Assembly: GCA_964036155.1 (NCBI GenBank)
Contig: OZ038422.1
Location: forward strand, 12,733,201 to 12,797,200
DNA from: Diploscapter coronatus
Lineage: Eukaryota; Nematoda; Chromadorea; Rhabditida; Rhabditidae
Direction of reading: 5' to 3'
Length of the DNA: 64,000 nt
Every line of letters starts with the position of its first letter. The first letter of the stretch is position 1. A program made the position numbers and the translations under genes. The notes beneath the pieces were generated by a model. It was not told the origin of the DNA, made no database searches, and was given only the letters and a program-made list of their open reading frames with translations. Below are positions 45,955-59,042 of the stretch, in pieces.

Positions 45955-47360
45955 ACTCAGAAAGAACAGTACACACCATAATCAAGTACTTTCAAATGTA
46001 GACCTAGGATGGACTCAAACCCAATTCGTCGTGCTGACCTCCATATATAGAAGAGTTTTATATTACTACTCCCTCACCCAAAATTTTTCATTCTGGCTGA
46101 AATTCGATCTGTCTGATTAAAGACTGTCTGGCATACGTGAGATAACTTATGTGTCTATGTATTTGTGTATTGCCCTTGACCGATGTATGATCCACTATTC
46201 TGTCTATAACTTAACTTATACACCAATCACAACTTTAATCTTTCATCTAAGCCATTCTTTACTCTTTCGAAATTCGAATATATATTCCTTTTGTTTTGTT
46301 TCGTACTTTACCAGTTCACTTGGGAATTTTTGACCAAATCTGCAGCAACAAAGTGTCGATGTGAATTTTCACCAATAAAACTTCGACTACGTCACAGAAT
46401 TCGGAAAGGTCATACGTTTTACGGAGATTTTGAGAAACATAGAGAAAATAGCATTCGATTTTGAGAGAGCGAAAAAGAAAAGGGGGCGGAGCTTGACAAT
46501 ACCTGACAGTGTGTGTTCGAGAGATGACCTATTGGCAAGTCCAAAAAAGAGCGAGAAAAGCGGTAATAGTGCTTGAAACCGAGAGAAATAGAGAAATTTA
46601 TGAAAATATCATTGTATCAGAGAAAAATTGAGAAATATTGTGCGATTTTATGCGAATTAGACAGTCTGAAATAGTATTTGAAACCGAAAAACAAGGTGGA
46701 AATTGGGAAATAGTATTTGAAATCAAGAGACCCAAAGAAAATCAGGGAAATATCGTTGAATCAGAGAAAAATTAAGAGATAGCATGTGAAATCGATAGAA
46801 TTAGAGATATTTCCTCGTAATTTTGAGCGCATCAGATAGTAAGGGGGGCCGCTCGATGAGAGTGAATCTGAAAGAATCGGAAAGAGACAAGGTCAGTCAT
46901 TTGGTGCTTACGTCAGAGGGGTAAATTAGGAGAGAAGGACGAATTGGTAAAGGATCGTCAAGTACGTGCTACCCTCTGCTGAGACTGCTAGGCCTGACTG
47001 TCAGTCACATTGCGAACAAATAGCAACCACCGTATATCGCGCGCTTATGGGATAATCTAAGATATCCTTATAGGCGTAAAATTTCGAAGATACTATTTTT
47101 GTTACTTGAATTACCTTACTTATCTTATATATATGATAAATCACCTAATAAAACTATGAAACTTTGTCAAGTTATCACTTATCCAACTTCATAAAATTAG
47201 AACAAAATTGAATGTTTAATATAACGATCGTATATCTTGAACTTTCAATTCGCTTTAAATCTCCAGTGAAAATCATATTTTGAATTTTTCATGTTTAAGT
47301 CTGGGTTAAATATTCACCTATCCTATATGGTGAAGCTTATCTTGGCTTACTGTATTAAGC
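45955..47360. other. intergenic region between tetraspanin and nuclear receptor
   Basis: Tetraspanin 3' UTR sequence (AATAAA near 46375), then a purine-rich quasi-repetitive block at 46430-46880, then AT-rich DNA. No gene is recognised on either strand. Confidence 0.45.
46430..46880. repeat. purine-rich degenerate repeat
   Basis: Loosely repeated words such as GAGAAAATAG, GAGAAATAGAG, GGAAATAGTATTTGAAA and CAGAGAAAAATT recur over about 450 nt. Units vary in length and spacing, so it is a degenerate low-complexity array and not a clean tandem repeat. Confidence 0.5.
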
Positions 47361-50302
47361 ATGGACCAGGATGATGATCTGAAGAACCAGACGCAGGAGT
47401 CATGCTCCAATAGAACCCGTAAGTCATAATTTAAATTTGAATTCTGAGAATTTGCAGAAATCTAGATTTCTGAATTTACCTAACAAGAAATTTCAAACGT
47501 TAATGATAACCTTAGCTAAATGGCAATTTTTAGCGAAAAATTCACGCTGCCCGGGCAACCATCGTGAAAATTCGCACTTTTAGGCTTCGAATTTCGTTCT
47601 TTGACTGAATTTTCCCTTTTAAGTTTTGCAGTTTGATGCTGCTCTTTACTTTCCTACATGCAAAGAGGGTGGCTTATCTCAAAAACTCGGCGTTTGTTAT
47701 CATTTCCTTAACCGGGGACGTATACGTTTAGATTTACGTAATAGAACCATTAAATAGTGGTTCATAGTTTCTTTTAGATGCACTTATTTTTTAAGTTAAC
47801 TTTAAATATATTTATCTATTTTTTTTCTAAATTTTGAATTGTAAATCCAGATCATATGATACCTGATAAATGACAATATGCAACGTTTATCACGTTCACC
47901 TAAACCCATTGACGTAAATAAGACTCTTGTCGCGAATAGCTCTTCCGCCTTTTAGCCTATTGATAAGAATTATTCGCCTTTTGATAAAATTGATAATAAT
48001 GAAACTAGATTATTATCATTCGCAAAAAGCAATTATTTTTGGTTTTTAAAATTTTTCACTTTATTCGAATTTAAACTTATTCAATTCCATAACATTTTTT
48101 GTAAACTCAGATTTGATTATTTTAGAATCCCTAATGTATATTTTAAATTAAATAAATCTATTTAATTTCATAGCTTAAATGAAATATATTTTAAATTTAT
48201 CATTTTTTTATTTAGGATCGCCAACTTTAATGGAACGCCTATTAACTTATCCCCACTTAGCAGGTAATAAGCCATTCGAAGACAGCTCTTTACTGCCCTA
48301 CCTCAAGAAAGAGCCTAAACAAGAGTAATTTTAGATTCATCTTTCTTACTGTAACTATTTTTTTTATATTTCAGAGATTTATCATCTTCTGAAGAATCAA
48401 TCCCTTCGCTATTTGACGTCGTCGGGAGTTCAGAAGAGCCACGACCATCGACATCGAAGGCTTCTGAATCTACCGTATCCCAGCCTGCAATCGAACGATT
48501 GCCCTCACTACAGCCTTCTGATTTAACCTCTTCAACCTCGAGCCAAGTAGATGTCAAGCCTAACGTCAGGAGGCGATTGTAATTTATTATTATTTTTAAA
48601 TTAAAATAAACAAGATTTTTTACAATCATATACTTTATTTTCTTTCAAAATTATAGTAATCTTCGAAATGTTGCAGTAAAGCGGCAATTACCGTATGTCC
48701 TAACATTTGTGCGATTTGCGGTGAGAAGGCTACCGGATTCCACTATGAAAGCCCCGCCTGTAATGCTTGCAAAACATTTTTTCGAAGATCTTTACTTTCG
48801 AAGAGGCTATTCTCCTGCGTTGCAAATGGAAAATGTGAAATTGGCGACGGAAATAACGAAGGTACTTTGAAAAGGGTACGGTAATTACGTCGTCACTCCA
48901 AATTTAGATGGGAAAGGCGCTAAGAGGACGTGTCGACGATGTAGATTCGAGAAATGTTTGCATGAGGGAATGACTCCTTTAGGTATGAAACAGGATTTCA
49001 AAATGTTTCATATGCGGCGCTAAAAATTTGAATTCGAAATCAATATTTTAGGATTAATCGTTGATGACTGTATTGTGCAATCGGCAATTTATCAATATGC
49101 TATGAAAAGACGGCAAGAATTGGACGGAGACAGGCAACTTTCTGTGTGAAATTTGATGAGGATCGGCCTTTTCAATGTACAATTTAGCTTTTATCCGCCA
49201 AGAGGGAAATTAACGGCGCTTTGGGCGAGTGTATCTCCTATCTAATGAATCTGGAAATGGCTATGGAGACTTTCCGATTCTCGGCTTATAACCCGGTCCC
49301 GAAAAAAGTGCCAAGACTTGAACAACTTCTGTTCTCATCAAATCTGTTGAGTTTCGGAGAAAAGTCGGGGGTCGGATTTTATTTTATGCTAGTTTTTAAG
49401 GATTTAACTTAAGAAAATGTCAAATTGGCCCTTAGCTAACGCGCCGCTTGAAGGCGATACATTATTAGATAGGATCTTAAATAAACTCAAGGTTTATCAA
49501 AAACAGAAAGAAAGGTATTTAGTTTAAAGCTGGAAATCCCAATTTATGGTTTTCAGAAAACACTGGCTGTTATTCGATATCTTGACGGCTGTAGAATACG
49601 CTAAGACATTTTCCTTTTTGGATAAATTAGATCGCGATGATAGAGTAAAATTTTAGTTTCATAAATCTTAATTTTCGAGTTAAATTCAAGATATGTCTGG
49701 CTCGAGGCACCATATTAATATTGCAAAATATGCAGGTTTCCTGGTTCTCGTATGAGGTCAAGTCAGATCATATGCGTTATCCTGATGGGACGAGTTATAT
49801 TTTGTAAGAATTTCTTAAGTTTAAAAATTCACTTTTGAGTTTCAGCAAAGAAAAAGGACTCGAGAAACTAGTGGACTCAGGCATAGTCAATATGATAGTG
49901 AATAAAGTCACTAAAACTGAATATGTTCTATTAAAGGCTATTGTACTGGCTAATCCAGGTATTTTTATTAAAATCTCAAATTTCAATTAACTTAATCTAA
50001 GCCGTACCTGGTCTATCGTACAAGGCTCATGATATATTGAATAAGGAAAGGCTAAGGTTTACCAGGGCTTTGCTACATCATTGCTTATGCGAAAGAGGCT
50101 CATCCGTGGGGGCTGCTAGGTTTGGTGAGCTAGCAATTAATCGATTTATTGATTTTACCAACATGGCATTTTAGGCACCCTATTGGGCATGCTTCAACAC
50201 TACGAACATATCGTTAGGAAGCAGAAGGATTTTCATATTTTCTTCCGAATGGAAGTTCCACCCCCCTACCGTATTCCTTTAATCGAGGATGTTATGGATT
50301 GA
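47361..50302 (+). CDS. nuclear hormone receptor, nematode supplementary type
   Basis: A ligand-regulated transcription factor. The N-terminus (MDQDDDLKNQTQ) and a Ser-rich A/B region (about 48216-48580) precede the DNA-binding domain. Zinc finger 1 is CAICGEKATGFHYESPACNAC, with the P-box CNACKTFF seen in many nematode supplementary receptors. Finger 2 starts CVANGKC and ends CRRCRFEKCLHEGM. The finger-2 spacing is unusual: 16 residues separate its second and third cysteines, against the usual nine, because of an inserted DGNNEDGKG-type segment spanning a splice site. A divergent ligand-binding domain follows (HWLLFDILTAVEYAKTFSF; YILKEKGLEKLVDSGIVNMI; TLLGMLQHYEHIV), ending IPLIEDVMD. The DNA target and ligand are unknown. 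Confidence 0.88.
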
Positions 50303-50756
50303 ATTTCATACTTAGTTTTTAGTTTTATTTTAAAATTACGGTTAAAGTTGTGATAAAAGGAAACGTTTGGTCTTTAAGAGTACAATAAAGTAAATGCTTT
50401 CGATTGTTTACCAGTCCATGAAGATTAATGATCATATTTTCATTTAATTTATTATCAGTGATCTACTTTCTTTCTTTTTCTTGTACCCTTTTGCTAATTC
50501 GTTCGAGTTTAGTGGCTACAATGTAGCGATCATACATTTATAGTCACTTGTCGACTTATTTTGCAATTTCTTCACTCTTTCCAAATCCATCAATATTTTT
50601 AAAAAATTTTCCTTGAATTAAATTTCGATCTGCATAATTAATTTCGTTTCTGTTATCTTCGACCGAAAATAACGTTGAGAAAGTGCGCATATTGATCTTC
50701 CGAGTTAATGAATTTATATGACGATAACTCATAGTTTATTATTAGGCTTTAGGAAA
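50303..50756. other. short spacer between the nuclear receptor and ACAD10-like gene
   Basis: AT-rich. AATAAA at about 50382 marks the likely receptor 3' end, and a divergent TTGATCTTCC word occurs at about 50692. Nothing else is visible. Confidence 0.5.
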
Positions 50757-53700
50757 ATGCCCATAACTACCGTAATCTTCGACTTCGGGGGCGTAATCGT
50801 GCCCAGTCCGATGCATCACTGGAAAGGTAAGCCAAGAAATAGATAATTTGACCGGGAAAAATCGATTTTTTCTGCAGACTCCGTTTTCGACGAGAAAGGA
50901 ATAAGCAAGGAAAGTCTAATGAAAGTCTTGATGGAACCAGAAGTCTACGCGAAATTTGAAGCGTTGGAAAAAGGCGAATTGTGCATCGAGGATTTCGAAC
51001 CCTTATTCACGCATTTTTATAACCAGGAGGTTAAAAATTAAACAATTGAAAAAGTGGAACATTGAAAATTATCCTGTTTTTCCAGCATTACCATACTAAT
51101 ACACTTTTATTGATAGCTAAATTTTAAGTTGAACCTTAAAAATCTATATTTTAGTTCGGAACCAACCACGAGCCGATTCCGATACTATCTCGAATGTACA
51201 AAGAAGGCAAGCTCTCCACTCCATTCCCAGAAATGGAAGTCCTTTTAAGAGTTGGGAAAATTCGAAATTTCGATCTACAGTAAAATTTTAGTCACTCAAA
51301 TCTTCGGGCTATAAATTGGCCTTGATCACGAATAATTTCTGGGTGGATAGAGCTCATTTGCATCAAACCTTACCAGCATATTTGGATACCTATTTCGACC
51401 TGGTCGTTGAATCATGCAAGGTCGGACTCAGAAAGCCTCATGTCGAAATTTTCAATAAGACCTGTCAAATGATGAAGGTAAAAATGGCTTCAATTAGCAG
51501 GTCTATACTCCTCTGAAAATTTTAATGTTTGAAGTTAAAATTTTATGCCTACGATTAAAATTAGCCTTGCGCCACTAAATTTAATTTAATTTTTTTTTCC
51601 GAATAATAGATTATATTTGTGATTCACGTTTAAAAAATGATTTTTAGTCGGACCCGAAAGATTGCATTTTTCTTGACGACCTAGGTCCCAATTGCAAAGG
51701 AGCCACTCAGGCTGGACTTCAAGCGATAAAAGTGGACTCCGTAAAACAGGCTATTGGGGATTTAGAAAAGCTTCTGGGGAAGAACTTCGACTTCCCACCT
51801 GAGACTAGAGAATGCCTGAAGCGTAATGATTAAACACTTTATTATTCATTATATTGGGTGGATTTTAAATGTAGTTGTTTGTTTAGAATAATAAATATTT
51901 AAACTTAAAATGTACTAACAAATTAAAGTTAAATAATTCAGATGAAACCCTCCCTATTGAAGCTCTACGAAATGTGTTAAATCAGGGCCTAAATGGCGAC
52001 TTTAAAAGTATCACAATTAGAAGATTCGGACATGGCCAATCTAATCCGACATATTACATTAAAGCGGACGATCGTGAATTGGTTTTAAGGAAACAACCGG
52101 TATATTTTTAAATATTGCTAAAGTTAAATTTAAAAAAAATATTAAGTCCGGCACACTATTGGCGAAAGCTCATCAGGTCGATAGGGAATTCAGAATTATG
52201 AAGGCTCTATATGGTCATATTCCAGTGCCTAAAATGCTATTCTACAATGAAGGGTTAGAAAGTTTGTTAGATTCTAACTTCTAAACTCGCAATTCAGAGC
52301 CTTAGACAAGCCGTTTTATGTGATGGAATACATGAAAGGTCGCATATTTTTGGACGGGTTATTGCCTGAGTTGAGTCCAGCCGATAGAACTAAAATTTAC
52401 ATGTATTTAAAATTATTAAATTCGAACAGAAAATCATAGTTCTTTTAGGGAAGCAACCAAAGTTCTAGCGAAAATTCACTCGATAAACTTCGAGGCTGTA
52501 GGACTTTCGGATTACGGAAGTAAAAGTACGCCAATTTTAAGTAATTCTATGAAATCGTGCAAATTTTCAGCCGGCTATATGCAGAGAAATCTAGCACGTT
52601 GGAAGGGAAATTATGAGATGGCGAAGACTGACGAGATTCCTGAAATGGATAAATTATATGAAAAATTTGAGGCCAATTTACCGAAAGATGGGGAGGCTAC
52701 CATCGTTCATGGAGATTTTAGGTAAGTTCTATAAAAATTTTCAAAAGTTTCGAATTTTCTAGAATTGACAATTTGCTATTCGATCCAAAGACCTTCAAAG
52801 TTCTGGCTGTTCTGGATTGGGAGTTATCCACAATCGGAGACCCTATTTCGGATTTGGCAGGATTTCTATCCCAATATTATGTCGAGTTGCCATCTTCAGT
52901 GAAGGTAAGCGATATTTTAGAAAACAAGATAAGCAAACATTTAAGCTAATGTACCAACTTGGAAAATTCGGCCCCAGACAGCTAAAATCTATGGGAATCC
53001 CCTCGAAAGATGAACTTCGGGAAATTTACTATCAAGAAAGGAATAAAAGCCCGATTGATATGAAAACATGGATCTACTACGTAGCATTTACCAGCTATAG
53101 GATGGCTAGTATCGCTCAAGGTTCAATAAATTAAAAAATAAGAAAAAATTTGCTTTTCAGGGGTTTATATGAGATCCAAGTTAAAGAACGCTAGTCACCC
53201 TCAGGCTAGAGCTTTCGGACCGCTGGTAAAATTCATCGCTAAAGCAGCCCTACAATTAATCAACGAAATTGAGGGACGAGAAAATTACGGTAGAAATATG
53301 CAAATTTTTTAAAAAGATTTACTGACTTTTATAGGATCCTTGAAAACCGTGCCTGAAGCGTTATCGGAAAAAGCGAGGAAATATTACAAACTAGTCTGGG
53401 ACGTTGTGCATGACGATATCATTCCGCTAGAGCCAGAATTGATGAAGTATTATTCATCAGAGGACCAATGGAAAACTAATCCCAAGCTTGAACAAATCAA
53501 GGTAAGCCTTTTTTAGTTTATAAAAATATTAAGCCATAATATCATAGATGATAGTTTTTCATCGCTTTATGATTGCTTAGCTTATTAATATCCTAGTTAT
53601 ACCGGAAATATGAAATTTTTAGGAGAAAGCTAAATCTCTGGGAGCATGGAATTTATTTATTTCGAAATTCATTGATCCAGAGGTCAAATACGGTCCCGGA

Positions 53701-55088
53701 TTAACCAACGAAGAGTATGCGCATATCTGTGAAATCATGGGTCGATCCATCTTCGCACCGGAAATATTCAACTGCAACGCACCGGACACGGGAAATATGG
53801 AGGTTCTCATCAAATACGGAAATCCTGAGCAAAAGCAGAAGTGGCTGATTCCTCTGTTGGAGGGGAAAATCAGAAGTTGTTTCGCTATGACCGAACCTGA
53901 CGTGGCGAGCTCTGATGCTACGAATATTCAGGTAAATTAAAAAAAAAGAAAACTATGAGGGATATATGAAATCCCATTTCTTCAGGCAAATATCGTGAGA
54001 GTTGGTGATGAGTACATCATAAATTCGAGAAAATGGTTCACTTCTAACGCCTCTCATCCAAATTGCAAAATCGCGATTTTCATGGGACGAATGTTATCGG
54101 ATAAGGATAAAGTATAACTTAAAAAAACTGATCCTCATAAAACATTTACTTCAGGGAAATAGACATACTCGACAATCGATGGTATTAGTTCCAATGGATG
54201 CTCCTGGAGTGAAAATCGTCCGGAACATCCATGTCTATGGGGCTCAAGATCCACCTGGTCTAACAGATAAATTTAAAAATAATAGATTTTAAAACTCAGG
54301 TGGTCACGCAGAAGTACTATTTACAAACGTTCGAGTACCCGTTTCCAATATCATTCTTGGAGAGGGCAGAGGGTTTGAAATTGCACAGGTAATTTTAAAT
54401 CGCGAACAAATTAGGATAAACGAAGTCTAGGGTCGCTTAGGACCGGGCAGAATTCACCATGCTATGAGACTTATTGGACATTGTGAGCGAGCGATTGAAT
54501 ACATGAAAGAGCGGGTATTTTTCGAGGGTGTTATTGATTCTACGCCAATTTGTTAAATGTAGATTAATCACCGGACCGCTTTCGGGAGAAAATTAAAAGA
54601 TTTCGACTCGATTAGAAAGCAAATTGCCGAATCTCGATGTGAGTTGGATCAGGCCAGACTGTTAGTCCTAAATGCGGCTCACAAGATTGACAATATTGGA
54701 ACTAAGGTTAAAAATACTGTCTTTTAGATTAAAAATATGATATTTAGAATGCGATGAAAGAAATCGCGATGATAAAAGTCGTCTGTCCGAGCACGACGTG
54801 CAAAATTATCGATAGGGCCATACAGATGCAGGTAAGTAATCATTCGAATAAAAATGTTACACAAAAACCCTCACATATCACAGATCAAATATTGAAAAAA
54901 AGCATTAAAAGGAAACTAACACGTCCTTCTAAGAAATTCATTTTGAAATTCAGGGAGCTAGAGGCTTTACCGAAGACACGTTATTGGCTTCATTTTGGAT
55001 CTGGGCCCGCACCTTGCGAATGGCCGACGGACCTGATGAAGTCCACCTCGAAACGATCGCCAAACTCGAACTCAAAAGTCGAATTTAA
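50757..55088 (+). CDS. ACAD10: ACAD10/11-like fusion: HAD hydrolase, APH kinase, acyl-CoA dehydrogenase
   Basis: A three-domain enzyme of the ACAD10 type, linked in animals to breakdown of 4-hydroxy fatty acids. The HAD domain opens [18 protein letters not shown] (motif I as DFGG, as in its relatives) and has [15 protein letters not shown]. The aminoglycoside-phosphotransferase domain has [26 protein letters not shown] (catalytic loop) and [16 protein letters not shown]. The dehydrogenase has [28 protein letters not shown] and [10 protein letters not shown]; the likely catalytic Glu is in ADGPDEVH. The HAD-APH junction splices at AAGC|GTAATG (51823) to 51942; reading through gives an early stop. 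It ends KSRI, not a clear peroxisomal signal. AATAAA lies near 55115. ACAD10 and ACAD11 cannot be fully separated. Confidence 0.92.
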
Positions 55089-55395
55089 TTATCTTCATTT
55101 TGTATAGATTTAGAAAATAAAGATAGTTTGATATATTTCAACCATTAATTCTATGTTTATTATTATCATCATGTATTTATTCAATTAATTAATGATAGCA
55201 TATTGTACTTGAGTAAAGTAAAACAATGGCAGTGAATTACAACATTAGAGATCATGTGAGGTTATAATTTTGGCAATTAAGAAAAGTGGTGTACGATAAA
55301 TCTCTCATGAGAATAATAGCGAGTTTAAAACTTCGAGAATTTGATTAGATATTTATCGTATTACTTTTGTCAATGCTATTCTTCGTTGTTATCGA
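55089..55395. other. spacer between convergent ACAD10-like and Porcupine genes
   Basis: About 300 nt of AT-rich DNA that must hold the 3' ends of both convergent transcripts. Nothing else is seen. Confidence 0.5.
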
Positions 55396-58212
55396 TTATC
55401 GTCTCCATTTTCTGTAAATGGCGGGGAATTGTAGAAGGAACGAGAGGGCAGCCTGGGCGGCGATGACGATATGCCCGCAGTAGCGATGCCTCTCCCAGGA
55501 GGCCAGTGTGTGTTCCCAGTGGTAGCCTGTGTCTTGCAGCTTGCTCACGAACGGCATTCCTAAAGTTAGTTTTCTTCAATTTTATTATTTTTTGCACTCA
55601 TAATAAAGATCTTGTTAACGAACTCAGACCTAGGCAGAGCTTAAGTCAGCTCTTCAGCGTGTATCCCCTCAAGCAAAAATTTTCAGATAAAATCTCGCTG
55701 CGTACCCCCTTTCCCTTATAATTTTTCATTTTGGCTGAAAGTCTGCTTAGATCTGAGTGAATTTAAGAAAAATTCGAAAAAAAAACATGTTTAAAAATTA
55801 GGATTTAATTTTTAAAATAATTGTTAACCTACCCAAGTAAATGAGTTGATGGATATTCAGGAGCATGAACAGGAAGTTAATTCCGTGAGAAATGGCATTC
55901 TGCTTGCGGTATCTTTCAGATCTCGCCCCGATGTCGACATTGCCCAATAATCTAGCCAGAGAGTCGCGGAGTTCTAAATTTTTCATTAAATGTTTTTCTT
56001 TTATTTGATCTTTGAATTTAAATTTCTTACGAGCTTCGAAATAAGCATTGAATCCAAGAGTCAGGAGGACCAGAGAAAATTGCGCGTTGATTCCCTAAAC
56101 TCATTTAAAATTTCGATTTTAAGTCAATCGATAAAATTTTACATGAAGAAGAGAGCTGACTCCGAAAGTCGCTAAAATTGCGATGAATGGACCGAACGTG
56201 ATGAATTTCTTGTATATGTCTAAACGATTTTATTGGCTTTAAATTTTAGATGACTTGTATTCTCAATGATCGATTACTTGAGACAAAGTAAACGGCACGT
56301 ACCTTTGATGCGAGAAAATTAGCGCGCTGTGCAGCAGCGAAAATAACAAAATTTCGTCGGTTCAGTAAATGAATGCAACAACTATTTGAAATTACGCAAT
56401 GCACATTTTGCATTTTCAACTTTTTACACCATTTATATTGTCTCAAATTGTCGATCGTTGACAATAAAATCATTTACATTTCCATAAGACTTAAACCTAC
56501 ATTTCTTCAGATAGTCGTGCATGGGGACGTTCCAAGAAGTCACCAGTGCTCCAATCGATCTCGGCAGTTCGACCTCAAGCGGGCGAGTCACGACCAAGTT
56601 GTATCCAGCCAGAATTGCCAGGGCTTAAAATTTTTGAGTATTTGAAATGATTAACTATGTAATCTAAAAACAAGTAAGTAATAAAAGCAGTATGATATAA
56701 GTAATTTAATTTGTGTATTTAGAAACTTCTGAGGAATTTTAGTAGAGCTGTCGTACTGTTTTTATTGTTTGGCTACTTAATTACCTTGAGAAAGGTAGGA
56801 GATAAAGTAGTGGCTAGATCGAAATGAGAATGCGGTGTTGAAGGCCTGTTGATTTCTAAAATCTCATATTTTTTAAATTATAAATTTCAAATTATACTGG
56901 GAAGCGTTAGGAATGATGGTATCAGCGCAAGAAGATGTTAGGACCCAAATTCCAGCCATTAACAGGGAATAGACCGCGTTCCAGATATTTTCGATTTCAG
57001 GCTAAAATAGAAATTTAAATTTAGCATTTTTTACTTAAGGGCAAGCTAGAAAGTAGAATGGTAGTAACGAATGAAATATTTCAAAAAAGTAATTCCCCAA
57101 ATTGCTCAACCTAGAATATTCCCTAGATTACTACATACCATGCTACTATTTTTCTAGGTTGCCTAATTTAAACTAAATGTACCCAAAAACCGCCCTTCCT
57201 TCTGAAAGAGTCGACGTAGTCGCGGTAAGAGACGAAAGGCCCGAAGATGACTGTTGCTGGATTGAAGAGGTAGGTGAAGGCTAGGACAGGGTCGTGCACG
57301 ATGTTCTGAGAGTCGAAAGCCAACGCAGAGAGCTTCATCGCCAGAATCATCAACAGCCCACGATGCTGCGTGAAGACTTTAGCCGAGGTTATCCACTGCC
57401 TGAAATAGAAATTGAAAAATAGGGTATATGTCGTTGCGCACAAAAGTGACATCTGAACATCACTGAGAGCAGAGCACCCACGAGTGGCGCGCGTCGTTTG
57501 TCGGTGCCTCGTGGATGTTTCGCGGGTGCTCTGCTCTCAGTGTAAATTTTTCGAATACTTACAGAGCGATGATTCCAGAGACTGCCAATACGGTAATCAA
57601 GTAGCCCTTCTGACGATAGCGAGAATAGGTCAGGTAGATTACGGTAAGGAGACAGAACGCCGTCGAGGCTTGGAAGACGATGTCGTTGGGACAGAAGATC
57701 CGGAAGACGTAGAACGCGAAGCATGCATTTACGAGCTGTTTCAGGCGGTCGGGGATGAAATCTAAAGCTTGATATATTTAGTCTGAAGATATATGAAATC
57801 CATTAACTTACAAGTCAGTGTCATGAATCTCGAAGCCAAAGTGAGCATTATCAAAGTAGCGAGTTGGTTTTCCAAAGAATTGAGCACACCCGCGGAGCAT
57901 CGCTGGGTATTCGGCCAAGAGTTAGAAACGTGAGAGAGAACATCGCTGGCTGAGTCCTGAACTTATTTTTGAGGCAAATTTGGATTTTTAAGGTAGATTC
58001 AAAGATATCTTGTTTGAAAAATATTCTTGAACAAGTAAATTAATAATTTCAGGCTATTTAAAACAAAATTGTTCTACCTGGAGGTAAGCATAATGCCCCG
58101 ATAGGTCGTATAGGGAAGTCGATGGAGGAGCTTCTGTAGGAACGACGATTTCCTCCTCGAAGAAGTCCCCAGTTGGGGTCTGGGTCTCCATATCTTTCCG
58201 GACCTTGGCCAT
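55396..58212 (-). CDS. mom-1: Porcupine-type membrane-bound O-acyltransferase
   Basis: An ER multipass enzyme that palmitoleoylates Wnt proteins so they can be secreted and bind receptors. About ten exons. The cytoplasmic N-terminus MAKVRKDMETQTPTGDFFEE leads to several membrane segments (YLITVLAVSGIIAL, AILAGYNLVVTRPLEVELPR). The MBOAT core is clear: SWNVPMHDYLKKYIY with the conserved Asn, and SSLLHGINAQFSLVLLTLGF with the catalytic His. The C-terminal part matches Porcupine and not other MBOATs: INFLFMLLNIHQLIYLG, then W-rich HWEHTLASWERHRYCGH and a Lys/Arg end (YRKWRR). The start is the ATG at 58210-58212. One intron carries a GC-rich hairpin (57461-57542). The symbol is by homology. Confidence 0.9.
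57461..57542. repeat. 82 bp GC-rich hairpin in a Porcupine intron
   Basis: The arms 57461-57483 and 57520-57542 are reverse complements over 23 bp with one mismatch (left arm starts CACTGAGAGCAGAGCACCCA). The loop is 36 nt and itself contains a CCTCGTGG that can pair with CCACGAG. It is much more GC-rich than the surrounding intron. It could be a small RNA precursor, a remnant element end-pair, or an RNA structure affecting splicing. Confidence 0.75.
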
Positions 58213-59042
58213 TACTAAATTCAAATTTTTAGAAAAATGAACAGTCAGACTCAAGATCTGATGTTGCATGAGATAGAATTTTAAATGTAAATAAAATAAA
58301 GAAAATCTAAGGATATATCGAATCCATCTGGGATGTCTCGGATAAATAATTGGCAGAGAGAAGGACGCCTAGAATGGGTGAGAGACAGAGTCTTTGTGAA
58401 GAGAGAAAGAGACGCAGAACAGTGGTTGGTGTTTGAATTAGGTTTGGCGGGCAAAAATTGGCACCAGTACAAAGGGAGAGAGCTTATGTTACAGGTATAG
58501 GGAGAGAGAGAGAGAGAGAGATGTAAAGTCGATCGATATACGGCAATGGGTCTGAATCATGTGCATATGTGCATTTATTGACATAGTCAAGTGTGAAGAT
58601 CGTAAATAAATAGAACACGTATGGTGGGAAACAAGATAATATTTCAGACAATATTTATTGATCGGTTTATATTGTTTCTCAACAACTTGCATTTTTCACA
58701 AAATAGTTCAAGGCTAAAACCACTATTCGATCAAATTCTTTGAAATAAGTTGAAATCTAAAATGATAACAATAATCGCCTAGTATTATGTGTTATTTGAT
58801 AAGCGAAATGTGTAAGAAAGTGTGCGTAATTCATAATACCAGCCAGCATTACTATTCGCGTAAAGTTCAACAGCAATAATTCCATGATGCACTGATAAAT
58901 GATGGCATCATAAAGTCATAGATTCTCCACTTCTCTGTATAAATAAGTCAGCCGGACGTGGGTGCCTAAAATTAGTCATTTACCTGCATTGCTAGCGCTG
59001 TTAATTTGATAAGCAGGCGTCTTAATAAATTAGCTAACAATA
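58213..59042. other. divergent promoter region between Porcupine and the S1-like gene
   Basis: This contains the start-proximal flanks of two divergently transcribed genes. A GA dinucleotide run is at 58501-58522. TATA-like AAATAA lies at about 58940 before the right-hand gene. No coding exon is seen. Confidence 0.45.
58501..58522. repeat. GA dinucleotide microsatellite
   Basis: About ten uninterrupted GA units lie roughly 290 nt upstream of the Porcupine start. GA runs are common in nematode promoters, so a regulatory role is possible but unproven. Confidence 0.8.

Noticed and set aside
55376..55597. 73-codon minus-strand frame at the end of the Porcupine gene
   Set aside because: It is a shadow frame; the true Porcupine C-terminus reads HWEHTLASWERHRYCGH to YRKWRR in another phase.
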